35,618 nucleotides of DNA from Tannerella sp. (GTDB taxonomy: Bacteria > Bacteroidota > Bacteroidia > Bacteroidales > Tannerellaceae): NCBI GenBank assembly GCA_031272155.1, contig JAISUI010000078.1, forward strand, positions 1 to 35,618. The letters run 5' to 3'. How positions within the stretch are numbered: position 1 is the first letter of the stretch; each line of letters opens with the position of its first letter. Shown here one piece after another: positions 7,353 to 14,705 of this stretch. Under the pieces are notes generated by a model. The model had not been told where the DNA came from, searched no databases, and saw only the letters and a list, made by a program, of their open reading frames with translations. The position numbers and the translations under genes are program-made.

Positions 7353-8522
7353 ATGAAAATTACAGACGTAAAAGTATGGCTGGTTCAGGGCGTCAAATAC
7401 AACTGGACATTGCTGAAGATATACACAGACGAGGGATATACAGGCGTAGGCGAGGCTACGAACTGGCCTGGCAGTCCGGTAATATACGGAGCTGCAAAGC
7501 ATGTCGGAGAGCGTATCATTGGTCTCGACCCTATGCAGACCGATTTTATATGGACTAAACTCTATCGCGACCTCAACTGGATAGGTCCGTATGGCGCCTC
7601 GCTGTGCGCTATCAGCGGCATCGACATGGCGCTATTAGACCTTAAAGCGAAGAAACTTGGCGTTCCGATGTACGAGCTGCTCGGCGGGCGCTATCGCAAA
7701 GACATCCTGCTGTATGCCAACTACTGGTTCATCGGCGGCGGGCATAATGCCGACGATTATGCAAAGCAGGCTAAGAAAGTAGCCGAGCTGGGCTTTACCG
7801 GACTTAAGTTCGACCCTTTTGCGCATACTAACTATCTCTATGGCGACAACCTCGCCTCTAACCTGACGCTTACACCCGCGCAGCAAGACCTCGCTTTCGA
7901 GGTTTCTAAAGCCGTCCGCGAAGCCGTAGGTCCCGATTTCGACATCATGATAGAGACACACGCGATGCTCAACTATCGGGTAGCGGTAAAGATGGCTGAG
8001 AGGCTTGCCAAACTAAATATAACATGGTACGAAGAGCCGGCAGGACCGGAGAGTTCGCAGACACTGCGCGCCATGCGTGAACGTATCCCATCAGAAGTGG
8101 CAATATGTGTCGGCGAAAGACACTATACCCGTTTCGGCATACGCTCGCTGCTCGAAAAACATGTTTGCGACATCATTATGCCCGACATCACCCGTTGCGG
8201 CGGTCCTTCGGAACTCAAGCGCATGGCTATAACCGCCGAGCCGTACAACGTACTGATAGCGCCTCACAATCCTAACGGACCTCTCTCAACTATCGCCTCG
8301 GCGCATGTCTGCGCTTCAATACCAAACTTCTTCCGCCAAGAGTTCATGCTGATAGACGTGCCTTGGCGAGATACGGTCATCGACCACCCTATTTCCGAAA
8401 TGATTTCCGACGGCTATATACACCTTAGCGCCCGTCCGGGTCTCGGCGTTGACCTCGTGGAAGAAGAAATGGAACGACATCCGGGCATCACAAGCAATCC
8501 GCCTGATAATTTTTATATCTGA
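7353..8522 (+). CDS. Enolase-superfamily acid-sugar dehydratase (mandelate racemase/GalD-like)
   Basis: 389 residues with the two-domain layout of the family: a capping domain (about 1-125) and a beta-barrel domain. Candidate metal ligands are E201 (in IETH), E227 or E228 (WYEEP) and E255 (VGERHY). Candidate acid/base residues are H203 and the D278-H305 pair (MPDITRCGG, APHNPNG). A histidine two residues after the first ligand and the APHNPNGP loop resemble D-galactonate and D-mannonate dehydratases. The first ligand is Glu where those enzymes usually have Asp. It likely dehydrates a sugar acid from polysaccharide breakdown; the substrate cannot be read from sequence. No sugar-acid kinase or aldolase lies nearby. 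Confidence 0.85.
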   Translation: MKITDVKVWLVQGVKYNWTLLKIYTDEGYTGVGEATNWPGSPVIYGAAKHVGERIIGLDPMQTDFIWTKLYRDLNWIGPYGASLCAISGIDMALLDLKAKKLGVPMYELLGGRYRKDILLYANYWFIGGGHNADDYAKQAKKVAELGFTGLKFDPFAHTNYLYGDNLASNLTLTPAQQDLAFEVSKAVREAVGPDFDIMIETHAMLNYRVAVKMAERLAKLNITWYEEPAGPESSQTLRAMRERIPSEVAICVGERHYTRFGIRSLLEKHVCDIIMPDITRCGGPSELKRMAITAEPYNVLIAPHNPNGPLSTIASAHVCASIPNFFRQEFMLIDVPWRDTVIDHPISEMISDGYIHLSARPGLGVDLVEEEMERHPGITSNPPDNFYI

Positions 8523-8528
8523 TAAAGT

Positions 8529-9365
8529 ATGATGAATATGAGACTTGTTATCTTATTATTAAGCGCCGCAGCCTTGCAAACACAGGCGAGTGCGCAGATG
8601 CTTAAGCCCCTCCGGGTCGTGCAGTTGTGCGACCCGCAATTAGGCTTTGGCAAAGACGGCTTTGCAGCCGACTCGGCACGTTTCGAACTGGCGATACAGA
8701 AGGTCAACGCTCTGGCTCCCGACTTCACCGTTATAGCAGGCGATATGGCCAATGACGTCAATGACAATCACGCCGTCGCCGTCTTTCTGAAAATAAAAGC
8801 CAAACTGAAATGCCGCACTGTCGTCACACCCGGCAATCACGATCTGCCCGACCCCGTAACAGAAGAAGGTCTGAAGCGCTACCGACACCGGTTCGGCGCC
8901 GATTTCAGCGTGACCAAAACGAAAGGCGTGACGCTTATCTCGGCCAACACACAACTGTGGCGAGTAGCACCGGAGAAGGAAACGGCACGGCAGGAACAAC
9001 AATTGCTGGTGGCGCTAAAGAAAGCCAAAAGTCGGGGCGACAAAGTCATCCTGATCACTCACGTGCCGCCCTTTGTAAAGTCGGCCGACGAGAAAGATCA
9101 GTATTACAACATTCCGGCGGCCAAACGTGCGGAACTGCTGCAATATTGCGCCGACTACGGCGTATGCATCTGGTTTGCCGGACATACGCACAAAACGCAT
9201 CGGAACGACTACAATGGCGTCAGTATCCTCAATGGCGAGACTACCAGTAACAATTTCGACGGTCACCCGCACGGCTTCAGGCTGCTTACATTGCAGCCCG
9301 ACGGCAGTTTCGACTGGGATTTTGTGGAGTTGAGCGACGCTGATATGCAGAGCGGTAACCCCTGA
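8529..9365 (+). CDS. Exported calcineurin-like metallophosphoesterase
   Basis: 278 residues with a cleavable signal peptide (about 1-22, ending ASA), so it acts in the periplasm or outside. The metal-binding motifs appear in order: LCDPQLGF, VIAGDMAND, TPGNHDLPD, LITHVPPF and FAGHTHKTH. This set defines the family, which hydrolyses phosphate mono- or diesters at a two-metal centre. CpdA-type cyclic-nucleotide phosphodiesterases share the layout but are cytoplasmic, so that substrate is unlikely here. It begins 6 bases after the dehydratase stop and is probably the third gene of that operon. Confidence 0.88.
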   Translation: MMNMRLVILLLSAAALQTQASAQMLKPLRVVQLCDPQLGFGKDGFAADSARFELAIQKVNALAPDFTVIAGDMANDVNDNHAVAVFLKIKAKLKCRTVVTPGNHDLPDPVTEEGLKRYRHRFGADFSVTKTKGVTLISANTQLWRVAPEKETARQEQQLLVALKKAKSRGDKVILITHVPPFVKSADEKDQYYNIPAAKRAELLQYCADYGVCIWFAGHTHKTHRNDYNGVSILNGETTSNNFDGHPHGFRLLTLQPDGSFDWDFVELSDADMQSGNP

Positions 9366-9370
9366 TTCCC

Positions 9371-9925
9371 TTAGAACACGTATCCAACCCTGACCGTAAA
9401 ATCCATACCCAAGTCGCTCCCGTCGGATCTGGTATAAACATAGCCAATGCCGCCGGATAGCTCGAAATTGAAATAGCGGCCAAAATTGCGACGAAAGCCC
9501 CATGCGGGAATGATTGAAAAGGCGGGTTCAACCGTTACGTTTTTGCTAATCAATACCAAACCCGGATTGACAGTGGTTTTGACGGCAAAGAAGTCCGCCG
9601 CATTATATATAGTGTTTTTGCCTTTGGCAGCGCGGCGCTGCAAGTTGTAATACCATCGCGGTTCAGCCCTGAAGAGAGGAAAGACGGCGTAACTCGTTAA
9701 ATCAGCAACGCCTGCGACATACCAATTCCAATACATGCCCGTCAGTTCTATCTCGCTGCGCATTGTACACACGTTCGACAAACGCGTTTCGTTGTTTACC
9801 CATACTCCAAACGCTCCTGCTTGCACACTCCAGATGGACTCTTCCACCGTTGCGCCCTGTGCAAATATCCGATTGGCTGACAGGATGCACAGCAAACTAA
9901 AAATAAGTACTTTTCTATTCATCAT
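9371..9925 (-). CDS. Small outer-membrane beta-barrel protein, unknown function
   Basis: 184 residues. A signal peptide ends at FAQ (about residue 22). The mature part alternates polar and hydrophobic residues in short strands rich in Tyr, Trp and Phe, and the chain ends in a strand with terminal phenylalanine (VRVGYVF), a usual outer-membrane insertion signal. No specific family is recognised. It resembles the many DUF3575-like or porin-like small barrels of Bacteroidetes only in general shape. The start could be either of two adjacent ATGs. It lies downstream of argS on the same strand, with its own promoter box between. Confidence 0.7.
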   Translation of the reverse strand: MMNRKVLIFSLLCILSANRIFAQGATVEESIWSVQAGAFGVWVNNETRLSNVCTMRSEIELTGMYWNWYVAGVADLTSYAVFPLFRAEPRWYYNLQRRAAKGKNTIYNAADFFAVKTTVNPGLVLISKNVTVEPAFSIIPAWGFRRNFGRYFNFELSGGIGYVYTRSDGSDLGMDFTVRVGYVF

Positions 9926-9946
9926 TTCATTACATTATTATTGTTG

Positions 9947-9954
9947 CAAAGATA
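9947..9954 (-). promoter_or_regulatory. -7 box TATCTTTG of the outer-membrane protein gene
   Basis: TATCTTTG is read on the minus strand 21 bases before the start codon. No clear TTTG is found 20 bases further up; that position lies in the argS terminator hairpin. Confidence 0.5.
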
Positions 9955-9982
9955 GCAAAAAATATTTTCCCGGAAAAATATT
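9955..9982 (-). terminator. Hairpin terminator after argS
   Basis: On the minus strand a 10-pair stem (AATATTTTTC paired with GGAAAATATT around a 2-base turn) is followed by a run of T. It lies about 30 bases after the argS stop codon. Confidence 0.6.
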
Positions 9983-10013
9983 GGCGGATTCCGAGACACC
10001 CGCACCTCCTACT

Positions 10014-11807
10014 CTACATTCTCTCCGGCGCCTCAATCCCCAGCAGCGACAGTCCAGACCGCACTACTTTGGCCACATTGGCCGAGAGCATAAGGCGCAA
10101 CTTCTTGATCTCTCCGTCCGTTTCGTTGAGGATGGAATAGTCGTGATAGAACTGGTTAAATTCCTTCACGAGGTCGTAAACATAGTTGGCTACGCAGGCC
10201 GGGCTGAATGTTTCGCCCGCTTCGCGGACGATCGCCTCATAGTCGTAGAGCAGCCGGATAAGCGACTCCTCTTTGGCATTGAGCGGCACGGCGCCCGGCA
10301 ACTGTTCGGACAGGCAAACGCCTTGCTCCTTAGCTTTGCGCAGCACCGAACAGATGCGGGCGTATGTATATTGAATGAAAGAACCTGTGTTGCCATTGAA
10401 GTCAATGGATTCTTTCGGGTTGAAGGTCATGTTTTTTCGCGGATCCACTTTCAGGATAAAATATTTCAGCGATCCCAGGCCGATCATGCGTATGATATCG
10501 TTGGCCGCAGCTTCGCTCAGGCCGTCTAATTTCCCGAGTTCGTCGGAAATCTCGCGGGCGGTGCGGATCATTTCCTCCATCAATTCGTCGGCATCCACTA
10601 CCGTTCCTTCGCGGCTTTTCATCTTCCCTTCGGGCAGTTCCACCATCCCGTACGAAAAATGCACCAGCCCTTTCCCGAAAGCGAAACCCAGTTTGTCTAA
10701 CAGAATGGAGAGCACCTGGAAGTGATAATTCTGCTCGTTGCCTACGACGTAGATCATCCTGTCTATCGGATAGTCGTCGAAGCGCAGTTTGGCCGTCCCG
10801 ATGTCCTGCGTCATATATACCGACGTCCCGTCGGAACGCAGGAGCACTTTTTCGTCCAGCCCGTCAGGTCGGAGATCTGCCCACACGGAGCCGTCGTCCC
10901 TCCGGTAGAAGATACCCTTCCGCAGACCTTCGAGCACCGTCTTTTTCCCCTCCAGGTAGGTTTCCGACTCGTAGTAAATCCGATCAAAAGCCACACCCAG
11001 TTGCCGGTAGGTAGCGTCGAAACCTTCGTACACCCAGCCGTTCATCTTTTTCCACAGCGCCACCACCTCCGCGTCGCCCGCTTCCCAGAGCCGGAGCATC
11101 TCCCGCGCTTCGGCCATCAGAAGCGATTGCGCTTCGGCCTCTTCACGGCTCAAACCGGTGGCTTCCAGTTGGCGAAGCTCTTCTTTATAATGTATATCGA
11201 AAAGGACATAGAAATCGCCCACCAGATGGTCGCCCTTCTTGCCGGACGAGGCAGGCGTAACGCCCTCGCCCCATTTTTTCCAGGCCAGCATGGACTTGCA
11301 GATATGAATCCCGCGGTCGTTGACGATATTGGTACGCACCACGCGGTAACCGTTCGCTTTCATTATTTCCGACAGGCTGAAGCCGAGCAGATTATTGCGG
11401 ACATGTCCCAGGTGGAGCGGCTTGTTCGTGTTGGGCGAAGAATATTCGATCATCACTAACGGCGCGTCGTCCGCAGCTTCACGGAAGCCATACTTCGGCT
11501 GAGCGTTTATTTCCTGTAGCGCCTTCAGCCAGAAGGAAACCGCAATCGTCAGGTTAAGGAAACCCTTCACTACGTTGAAGTCTGCCACGGCCGGCACTTC
11601 CTCCTGAAGATATTCCCCGATTTCGCGCGCCGTTTCTTCTGGCGATTTCCCGGATATGCGCAACAGCGGGAACACGACCAGCGTCCAGTGTCCCTCAAAT
11701 TCTTTTTTGGTCTTTTGTAACTGCAACTGGCCTTCGGGCGCTTCCGCCCCGTAGAGATGGCGAATGGCGGCCTCGATGGCGCGGATGATTTGTTGTTCGA
11801 TCGTCAT
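10014..11807 (-). CDS. argS: Arginyl-tRNA synthetase
   Basis: 597 residues, the usual length for class I ArgRS. An N-terminal Add-1 tRNA-recognition domain (about 1-110) is followed by the catalytic domain with SSPNTNKPLHLGHVRNN (HIGH motif as HLGH), the KMKSREG loop in the place of KMSKS, and the C-terminal all-helical DALR anticodon-binding domain, which ends with LSLLGIEAPERM as in many homologues. It charges tRNA-Arg in the cytoplasm. It has its own promoter and terminator and looks intact. Confidence 0.97.
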   Translation of the reverse strand: MTIEQQIIRAIEAAIRHLYGAEAPEGQLQLQKTKKEFEGHWTLVVFPLLRISGKSPEETAREIGEYLQEEVPAVADFNVVKGFLNLTIAVSFWLKALQEINAQPKYGFREAADDAPLVMIEYSSPNTNKPLHLGHVRNNLLGFSLSEIMKANGYRVVRTNIVNDRGIHICKSMLAWKKWGEGVTPASSGKKGDHLVGDFYVLFDIHYKEELRQLEATGLSREEAEAQSLLMAEAREMLRLWEAGDAEVVALWKKMNGWVYEGFDATYRQLGVAFDRIYYESETYLEGKKTVLEGLRKGIFYRRDDGSVWADLRPDGLDEKVLLRSDGTSVYMTQDIGTAKLRFDDYPIDRMIYVVGNEQNYHFQVLSILLDKLGFAFGKGLVHFSYGMVELPEGKMKSREGTVVDADELMEEMIRTAREISDELGKLDGLSEAAANDIIRMIGLGSLKYFILKVDPRKNMTFNPKESIDFNGNTGSFIQYTYARICSVLRKAKEQGVCLSEQLPGAVPLNAKEESLIRLLYDYEAIVREAGETFSPACVANYVYDLVKEFNQFYHDYSILNETDGEIKKLRLMLSANVAKVVRSGLSLLGIEAPERM

Positions 11808-11824
11808 AGCGTATTAATTTGTGG

Positions 11825-11832
11825 CAAAGGTA
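11825..11832 (-). promoter_or_regulatory. -7 box TACCTTTG of argS
   Basis: TACCTTTG is read on the minus strand 17 bases before the argS start. A GTTG (11851-11854) lies 18 bases further up as a partial -33 box. Confidence 0.6.
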
Positions 11833-11935
11833 CGATTTTTCCGTATTTTTCAACTTCTAAGGCAAGCATTTTTTGCGTCTTCTCTTCTAAAATAAATGAA
11901 ACGCTGAAATTTTAGCAAATTTTATGACAAAAATA

Positions 11936-11967
11936 TTTGCAGATATGCAACAAACCGTTTATCTTTG
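11936..11967 (+). promoter_or_regulatory. Bacteroidetes-type promoter without an obvious gene
   Basis: TTTG (11936-11939) and TATCTTTG (11960-11967) are separated by 20 bases, a full match to the phylum consensus. It points right, away from argS, into a region with no recognised gene for about 770 bases. It could drive the small open frame at 12018, a non-coding RNA, or a long leader for the gene at 12741. Confidence 0.75.
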
Positions 11968-12017
11968 CCCCCGGCTTGTTAAGAAAAACAGCCATGGTGA
12001 AGTTTTAGTGTAAAAAA

Positions 12018-12287
12018 ATGAGGAATATGAAGATGATTTTTAGAAGGATGATTTGTTCGCCACGTTCCATGTTCGGAAATATGGCGAGAAAAGTTGCCGG
12101 CTCAAACAGAAACAATATAAGGGGTGAAAGTTTGATGCCCCTGATTCGTATGCCATGGAGGGCAGGAAAGTCATATACGTTAAAATTTTCTCCCTTTAGT
12201 CCCATAACTTCAGTAACGTCTGCCTGCAGCAATACTGATGAAACTGCTGTTTATCTAAATGTTAAGAAAAGTTGGTGGGGGGGGTAA
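12018..12287 (+). CDS. Unrecognised 89-residue open frame ending at a G8 tract
   Basis: The frame begins with ATG about 45 bases after the expected start of transcription from the promoter at 11936-11967. The product is basic in its first half, has no signal peptide or membrane helix and matches no family I know. The stop codon comes directly after eight G (12277-12284). Loss or gain of a G would lead into one of two other frames that stay open through the 21-bp repeats to 12610 or 12615. An opposite-strand frame (12005-12232) overlaps it and is equally unrecognised. Coding is uncertain. Confidence 0.25.
   Translation: MRNMKMIFRRMICSPRSMFGNMARKVAGSNRNNIRGESLMPLIRMPWRAGKSYTLKFSPFSPITSVTSACSNTDETAVYLNVKKSWWGG
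12277..12284 (+). repeat. Homopolymeric G8 tract
   Basis: Eight consecutive G in a region of ordinary composition. Tracts of this length are prone to slippage in bacteria and can switch reading frames. Confidence 0.9.
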
Positions 12288-12438
12288 ACCACTGTGTTTC
12301 AAGCTATTATACCCTGCGGAATCCCCTCTCCTTTGTAGGTTATCATCACTTAATTTCGTTGCCGCCCGCCGAAAGGTTGCACAATCACATGCCATCTTTT
12401 GCCCTTTTACAAAGCGGGAGGGAGAGTCTCTTTCCATC

Positions 12439-12670
12439 TCGGGGACGACTTTTCGCTCTTTGGGGAAAGCCCGGCAATCTCTGGGGGGAATCCCTCAACT
12501 TTTGGGGAAACTCCCCAGACTTTGGGGGAAGCCCCCGAGACTTGCGGGGAACTCCCCCAAATTTGCGGGGGATTCCCCGAATGTTCTGTGGAATCCCTCC
12601 GAACTATTGAGGTAACTCTTCGGATGCTTCGGATAATGTTCTGCATCTTTCGGAAACATTCCGGATGGAA
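12439..12670. repeat. Tandem array of about eleven 21-bp units with internal dyad symmetry
   Basis: Each unit has the form TT-GGGGAA-NN-CCCC followed by a short A/C/T-rich part. The G blocks begin at 12441, 12462, 12483, 12504, 12525, 12546, 12567, 12588, 12609, 12630 and 12651, a constant 21-base step. The central units are best conserved and the last three decay. Each unit can fold into a small hairpin. Since 21 is a multiple of three, all frames are open and give seven-residue repeats such as FGETPQT or WGNSPDF. The array ends about 70 bases before the gene at 12741. Confidence 0.9.
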
Positions 12671-12740
12671 GCCTTTGGAATTTCCATTTTATGTTGGTTT
12701 TTTTATCTATCATTTTAATATTAATTAATAAAGTAAGATT

Positions 12741-13406
12741 ATGTCGAATCATGATTATCTTCCGCGCCAAGACGCGGATCTCGGTCCTTGGGCTACGAAT
12801 TTTATTACGCAGCTCACCCAGAAGGCCACGGCCTGGAACATTCCCAATACGATACTTTCGACCTTGGGAACACTTAATACTACGTGGCAACAGAAATTTA
12901 CAATTGTGGAATCGCCGACGACGCGTACGCCCGTCGCCATAGAAGCCAAGAATGAGGCTGGCGAAGCGCTCAGGGAAGCGCTCCGCTCGACGATAAACGA
13001 ATACATTCGTTATAATCACCTCATTCCCGACACGGGTCGCATGGAACTCCGGCTACCCATTCCGAAGGAAGATCGTACGCCGTCGCCCGATCCGACGACG
13101 CACCCCGCGGCGCGCGTCAAACCCGTAGAACCGTTGCAGTTGGTCATCAGTTATTTCAACGATGAAACGGAAAGCAAGGCGAAGCCCGACGGTGTGCACG
13201 GCGTGGAAATCAAGTGGGGATTTGGCGATTCGCCGCCTGCCGATGCCGACGAACTGACGAACTCGGTGTTCGACACTCGCACGCCCATCACGCTTACCTT
13301 CCACGGCTCGGAACGCGGACGCAGGGTCTATTTCTTCCTTCGTTGGGAGAACACGCGGGGAGTGAAAGGGCCTTGGAGCGTACTTTATTCAGCCGTCGTA
13401 CCTTAG
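12741..13406 (+). CDS. Conserved protein of unknown function, helical N-terminus and beta-rich C-terminus
   Basis: 221 residues, no signal peptide or membrane helix. Residues 5-100 are predicted helical and begin with LPRQDADLGPWATNF. A central linker is rich in Pro and Thr (KEDRTPSPDPTTHPAARVKP). Residues 130-221 alternate like a beta sandwich and end in RRVYFFLRWENTRGVKGPWS, resembling a fibronectin type III fold. I have an impression of similar proteins, with this linker and Trp-rich end, in gut and host-associated bacteria, but cannot name a family. Codon use is ordinary. It sits between the 21-bp array and a strong terminator, so it is a unit separate from the division cluster. Confidence 0.7.
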   Translation: MSNHDYLPRQDADLGPWATNFITQLTQKATAWNIPNTILSTLGTLNTTWQQKFTIVESPTTRTPVAIEAKNEAGEALREALRSTINEYIRYNHLIPDTGRMELRLPIPKEDRTPSPDPTTHPAARVKPVEPLQLVISYFNDETESKAKPDGVHGVEIKWGFGDSPPADADELTNSVFDTRTPITLTFHGSERGRRVYFFLRWENTRGVKGPWSVLYSAVVP

Positions 13407-13444
13407 AACAAAACGTGATTATGGAATCTATTAATACCCTCATG

Positions 13445-13473
13445 AACCGCAGGCTTCGGTCTGCGGTTTTTTT
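13445..13473 (+). terminator. Rho-independent terminator
   Basis: An 8-bp perfect stem (AACCGCAG paired with CTGCGGTT) with an 8-base loop is followed by seven T. It lies 39 bases after the stop of the gene at 12741 and isolates it from the division cluster. Confidence 0.9.
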
Positions 13474-13660
13474 GGTCTTTGGGGAATTGGGGAAAGGGAC
13501 GACGCACAGCGAAGACCAATATTGATTTATCCGAACAGATCGGAATGTGTACCGCTTTCTAACAGGACTATGCCAGCGCAAGAGAAACTTTTTTTGCCCA
13601 CAGTTATTTTTTATCCGCTATATCATATTAAATCAACGCATTACGCCATAAACCTGAAAT

Positions 13661-13680
13661 TGTTGAAAACTTTTTCAACA
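13661..13680. promoter_or_regulatory. Perfect palindrome upstream of the division cluster
   Basis: TGTTGAAAACTTTTTCAACA has two 9-base arms that are exact complements around a CT centre. It lies about 30 bases upstream of the weak -7 box. The form suits an operator for a dimeric regulator. No T run follows, so a terminator is unlikely. Confidence 0.5.
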
Positions 13681-13710
13681 TAATTCACTCCCAAAATGAT
13701 AGAAAATCTG

Positions 13711-13718
13711 TAACTTTA
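13711..13718 (+). promoter_or_regulatory. Possible -7 box of the division cluster
   Basis: TAACTTTA matches TAnnTTTG at all but the last defined base. The expected -33 position holds no TTTG, so the call is weak. Confidence 0.3.
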
Positions 13719-13766
13719 CCCCCTTCATTAACAGGGTATATCGTCGGCCTGTCGGTTGGCCGGATT

Positions 13767-14705
13767 ATGAAGTATTTGGAAATGAGCGAAAGAGAGACAT
13801 TTTATCACACTCCTGTATTGCTTCGGGAAAGCATAGAGGGATTGCATATACGGCCATGGGGCGTATATGTGGACCTTACTTTCGGTGGCGGCGGGCATAG
13901 CCGCGGGATTCTGGAGGCGCTGGGAAAGAACGGGAAGCTATACGGATTTGACCAGGATGCGGATGCAGAAGCCAATATTCCTTCGGACGAGCGATTTGTT
14001 TTTGTCCGCGGGAATTTCCGTTTCTTGTTCAATTTCCTGCGCTATCATGGCGTGGAGCAGGTGGACGGGATACTTGCCGACCTGGGCGTGTCGTCGCATC
14101 ATTTCGACGACGAGCGACGCGGATTCTCGTTTCGCTACGACGGCGAGCTGGACATGCGGATGAATAACCGTGCGGGGCAGACGGCGGCCGATGTGGTGAA
14201 TACCTATTCGGAAGAACAATTGGCGGACGTATTTTATACCTACGGCGAACTGAGATCGTCGCGAACGCTGGCCGCCCGCATTGTGGAAGCGCGAGAAAAA
14301 GCGCCTCTCCATACGATCCGGGACTTACTGGCCGTCGTGAAACCGTTTGCCGGACGGGAGAAGGAAAAAAAGTTCTACGCCCAGCTGTTTCAATCGTTGC
14401 GGATAGAAGTGAACGACGAGCTGCAGTCCCTGCGCGAAATGCTGGAACAGGCGCTCTCGGCGCTCAAGACAGGCGGGCGGCTGGCAGTCATCACCTACCA
14501 TTCGCTGGAAGACCGACTGGTGAAGAGCTTTATCCGTTCAGGCCGTTTTGACGGAATGAGCCAACAGGATTTCTACGGTAACCGATTTACGCCTTTCCGG
14601 ATAATTAACAGCAAGGCCATAACGCCTTCGGAAGCTGAGATTGCACAAAATCCCCGCGCCCGGAGCGCCAAATTACGAATAGCGGAAAAAACAGGAATAG
14701 TATGA
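13767..14705 (+). CDS. rsmH: 16S rRNA (cytosine-1402-N4)-methyltransferase RsmH
   Basis: 312 residues. The SAM-binding region is VDLTFGGGGHSRGIL; GILADLGVSSHHFD and MRMN follow, and the C-terminal part has ITYHSLEDRLVKSFI and NPRARSAKLR, all RsmH signatures. It methylates N4 of C1402 in the 16S rRNA P site. The start is uncertain: ATG at 13767 gives five extra residues and lies 4 bases from a small hairpin, whereas ATG at 13782 (MSERETFYHTPVLL) fits homologues better. It is the first gene of the cluster and overlaps the next by 4 bases. Confidence 0.95.
   Translation: MKYLEMSERETFYHTPVLLRESIEGLHIRPWGVYVDLTFGGGGHSRGILEALGKNGKLYGFDQDADAEANIPSDERFVFVRGNFRFLFNFLRYHGVEQVDGILADLGVSSHHFDDERRGFSFRYDGELDMRMNNRAGQTAADVVNTYSEEQLADVFYTYGELRSSRTLAARIVEAREKAPLHTIRDLLAVVKPFAGREKEKKFYAQLFQSLRIEVNDELQSLREMLEQALSALKTGGRLAVITYHSLEDRLVKSFIRSGRFDGMSQQDFYGNRFTPFRIINSKAITPSEAEIAQNPRARSAKLRIAEKTGIV

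Larger units (their letters stand above)
13474..13766. other. Leader region of the division cluster
   Basis: No gene is seen and no mraZ. It holds the palindrome at 13661, a weak -7 box (TAACTTTA, 13711-13718) without a good -33 partner, and a small hairpin (CGGCC at 13745-13749 paired with GGCCG at 13758-13762) just before the first possible rsmH start. No MraZ-type tandem TGGGN repeats were found. Confidence 0.6.

Noticed and set aside
9735..10529. 264-codon plus-strand frame across the outer-membrane protein gene and the end of argS
   Set aside because: It crosses a promoter and a terminator of two supported minus-strand genes and shows no family motif.
10722..11459. 245-codon plus-strand frame opposite argS
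   Set aside because: It is antisense to an intact ArgRS; long open antisense frames are a by-product of its codon use.
12005..12232. 75-codon minus-strand frame opposite the small frame at 12018
   Set aside because: No promoter or family match; the upstream consensus promoter points the other way. It cannot be fully excluded.
12439..12670. CRISPR array
   Set aside because: The units follow one another without unique spacers, the period is only 21 bases, and no cas gene is in the window.
12495..13019. 174-codon minus-strand frame across the 21-bp array and the start of the gene at 12741
   Set aside because: A 21-base repeat without stop words opens every frame; the remainder is antisense to a better supported gene and resembles no protein.
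13427..13525. Short frame running through the terminator after the gene at 12741
   Set aside because: It reads through a perfect terminator hairpin and has no homology.
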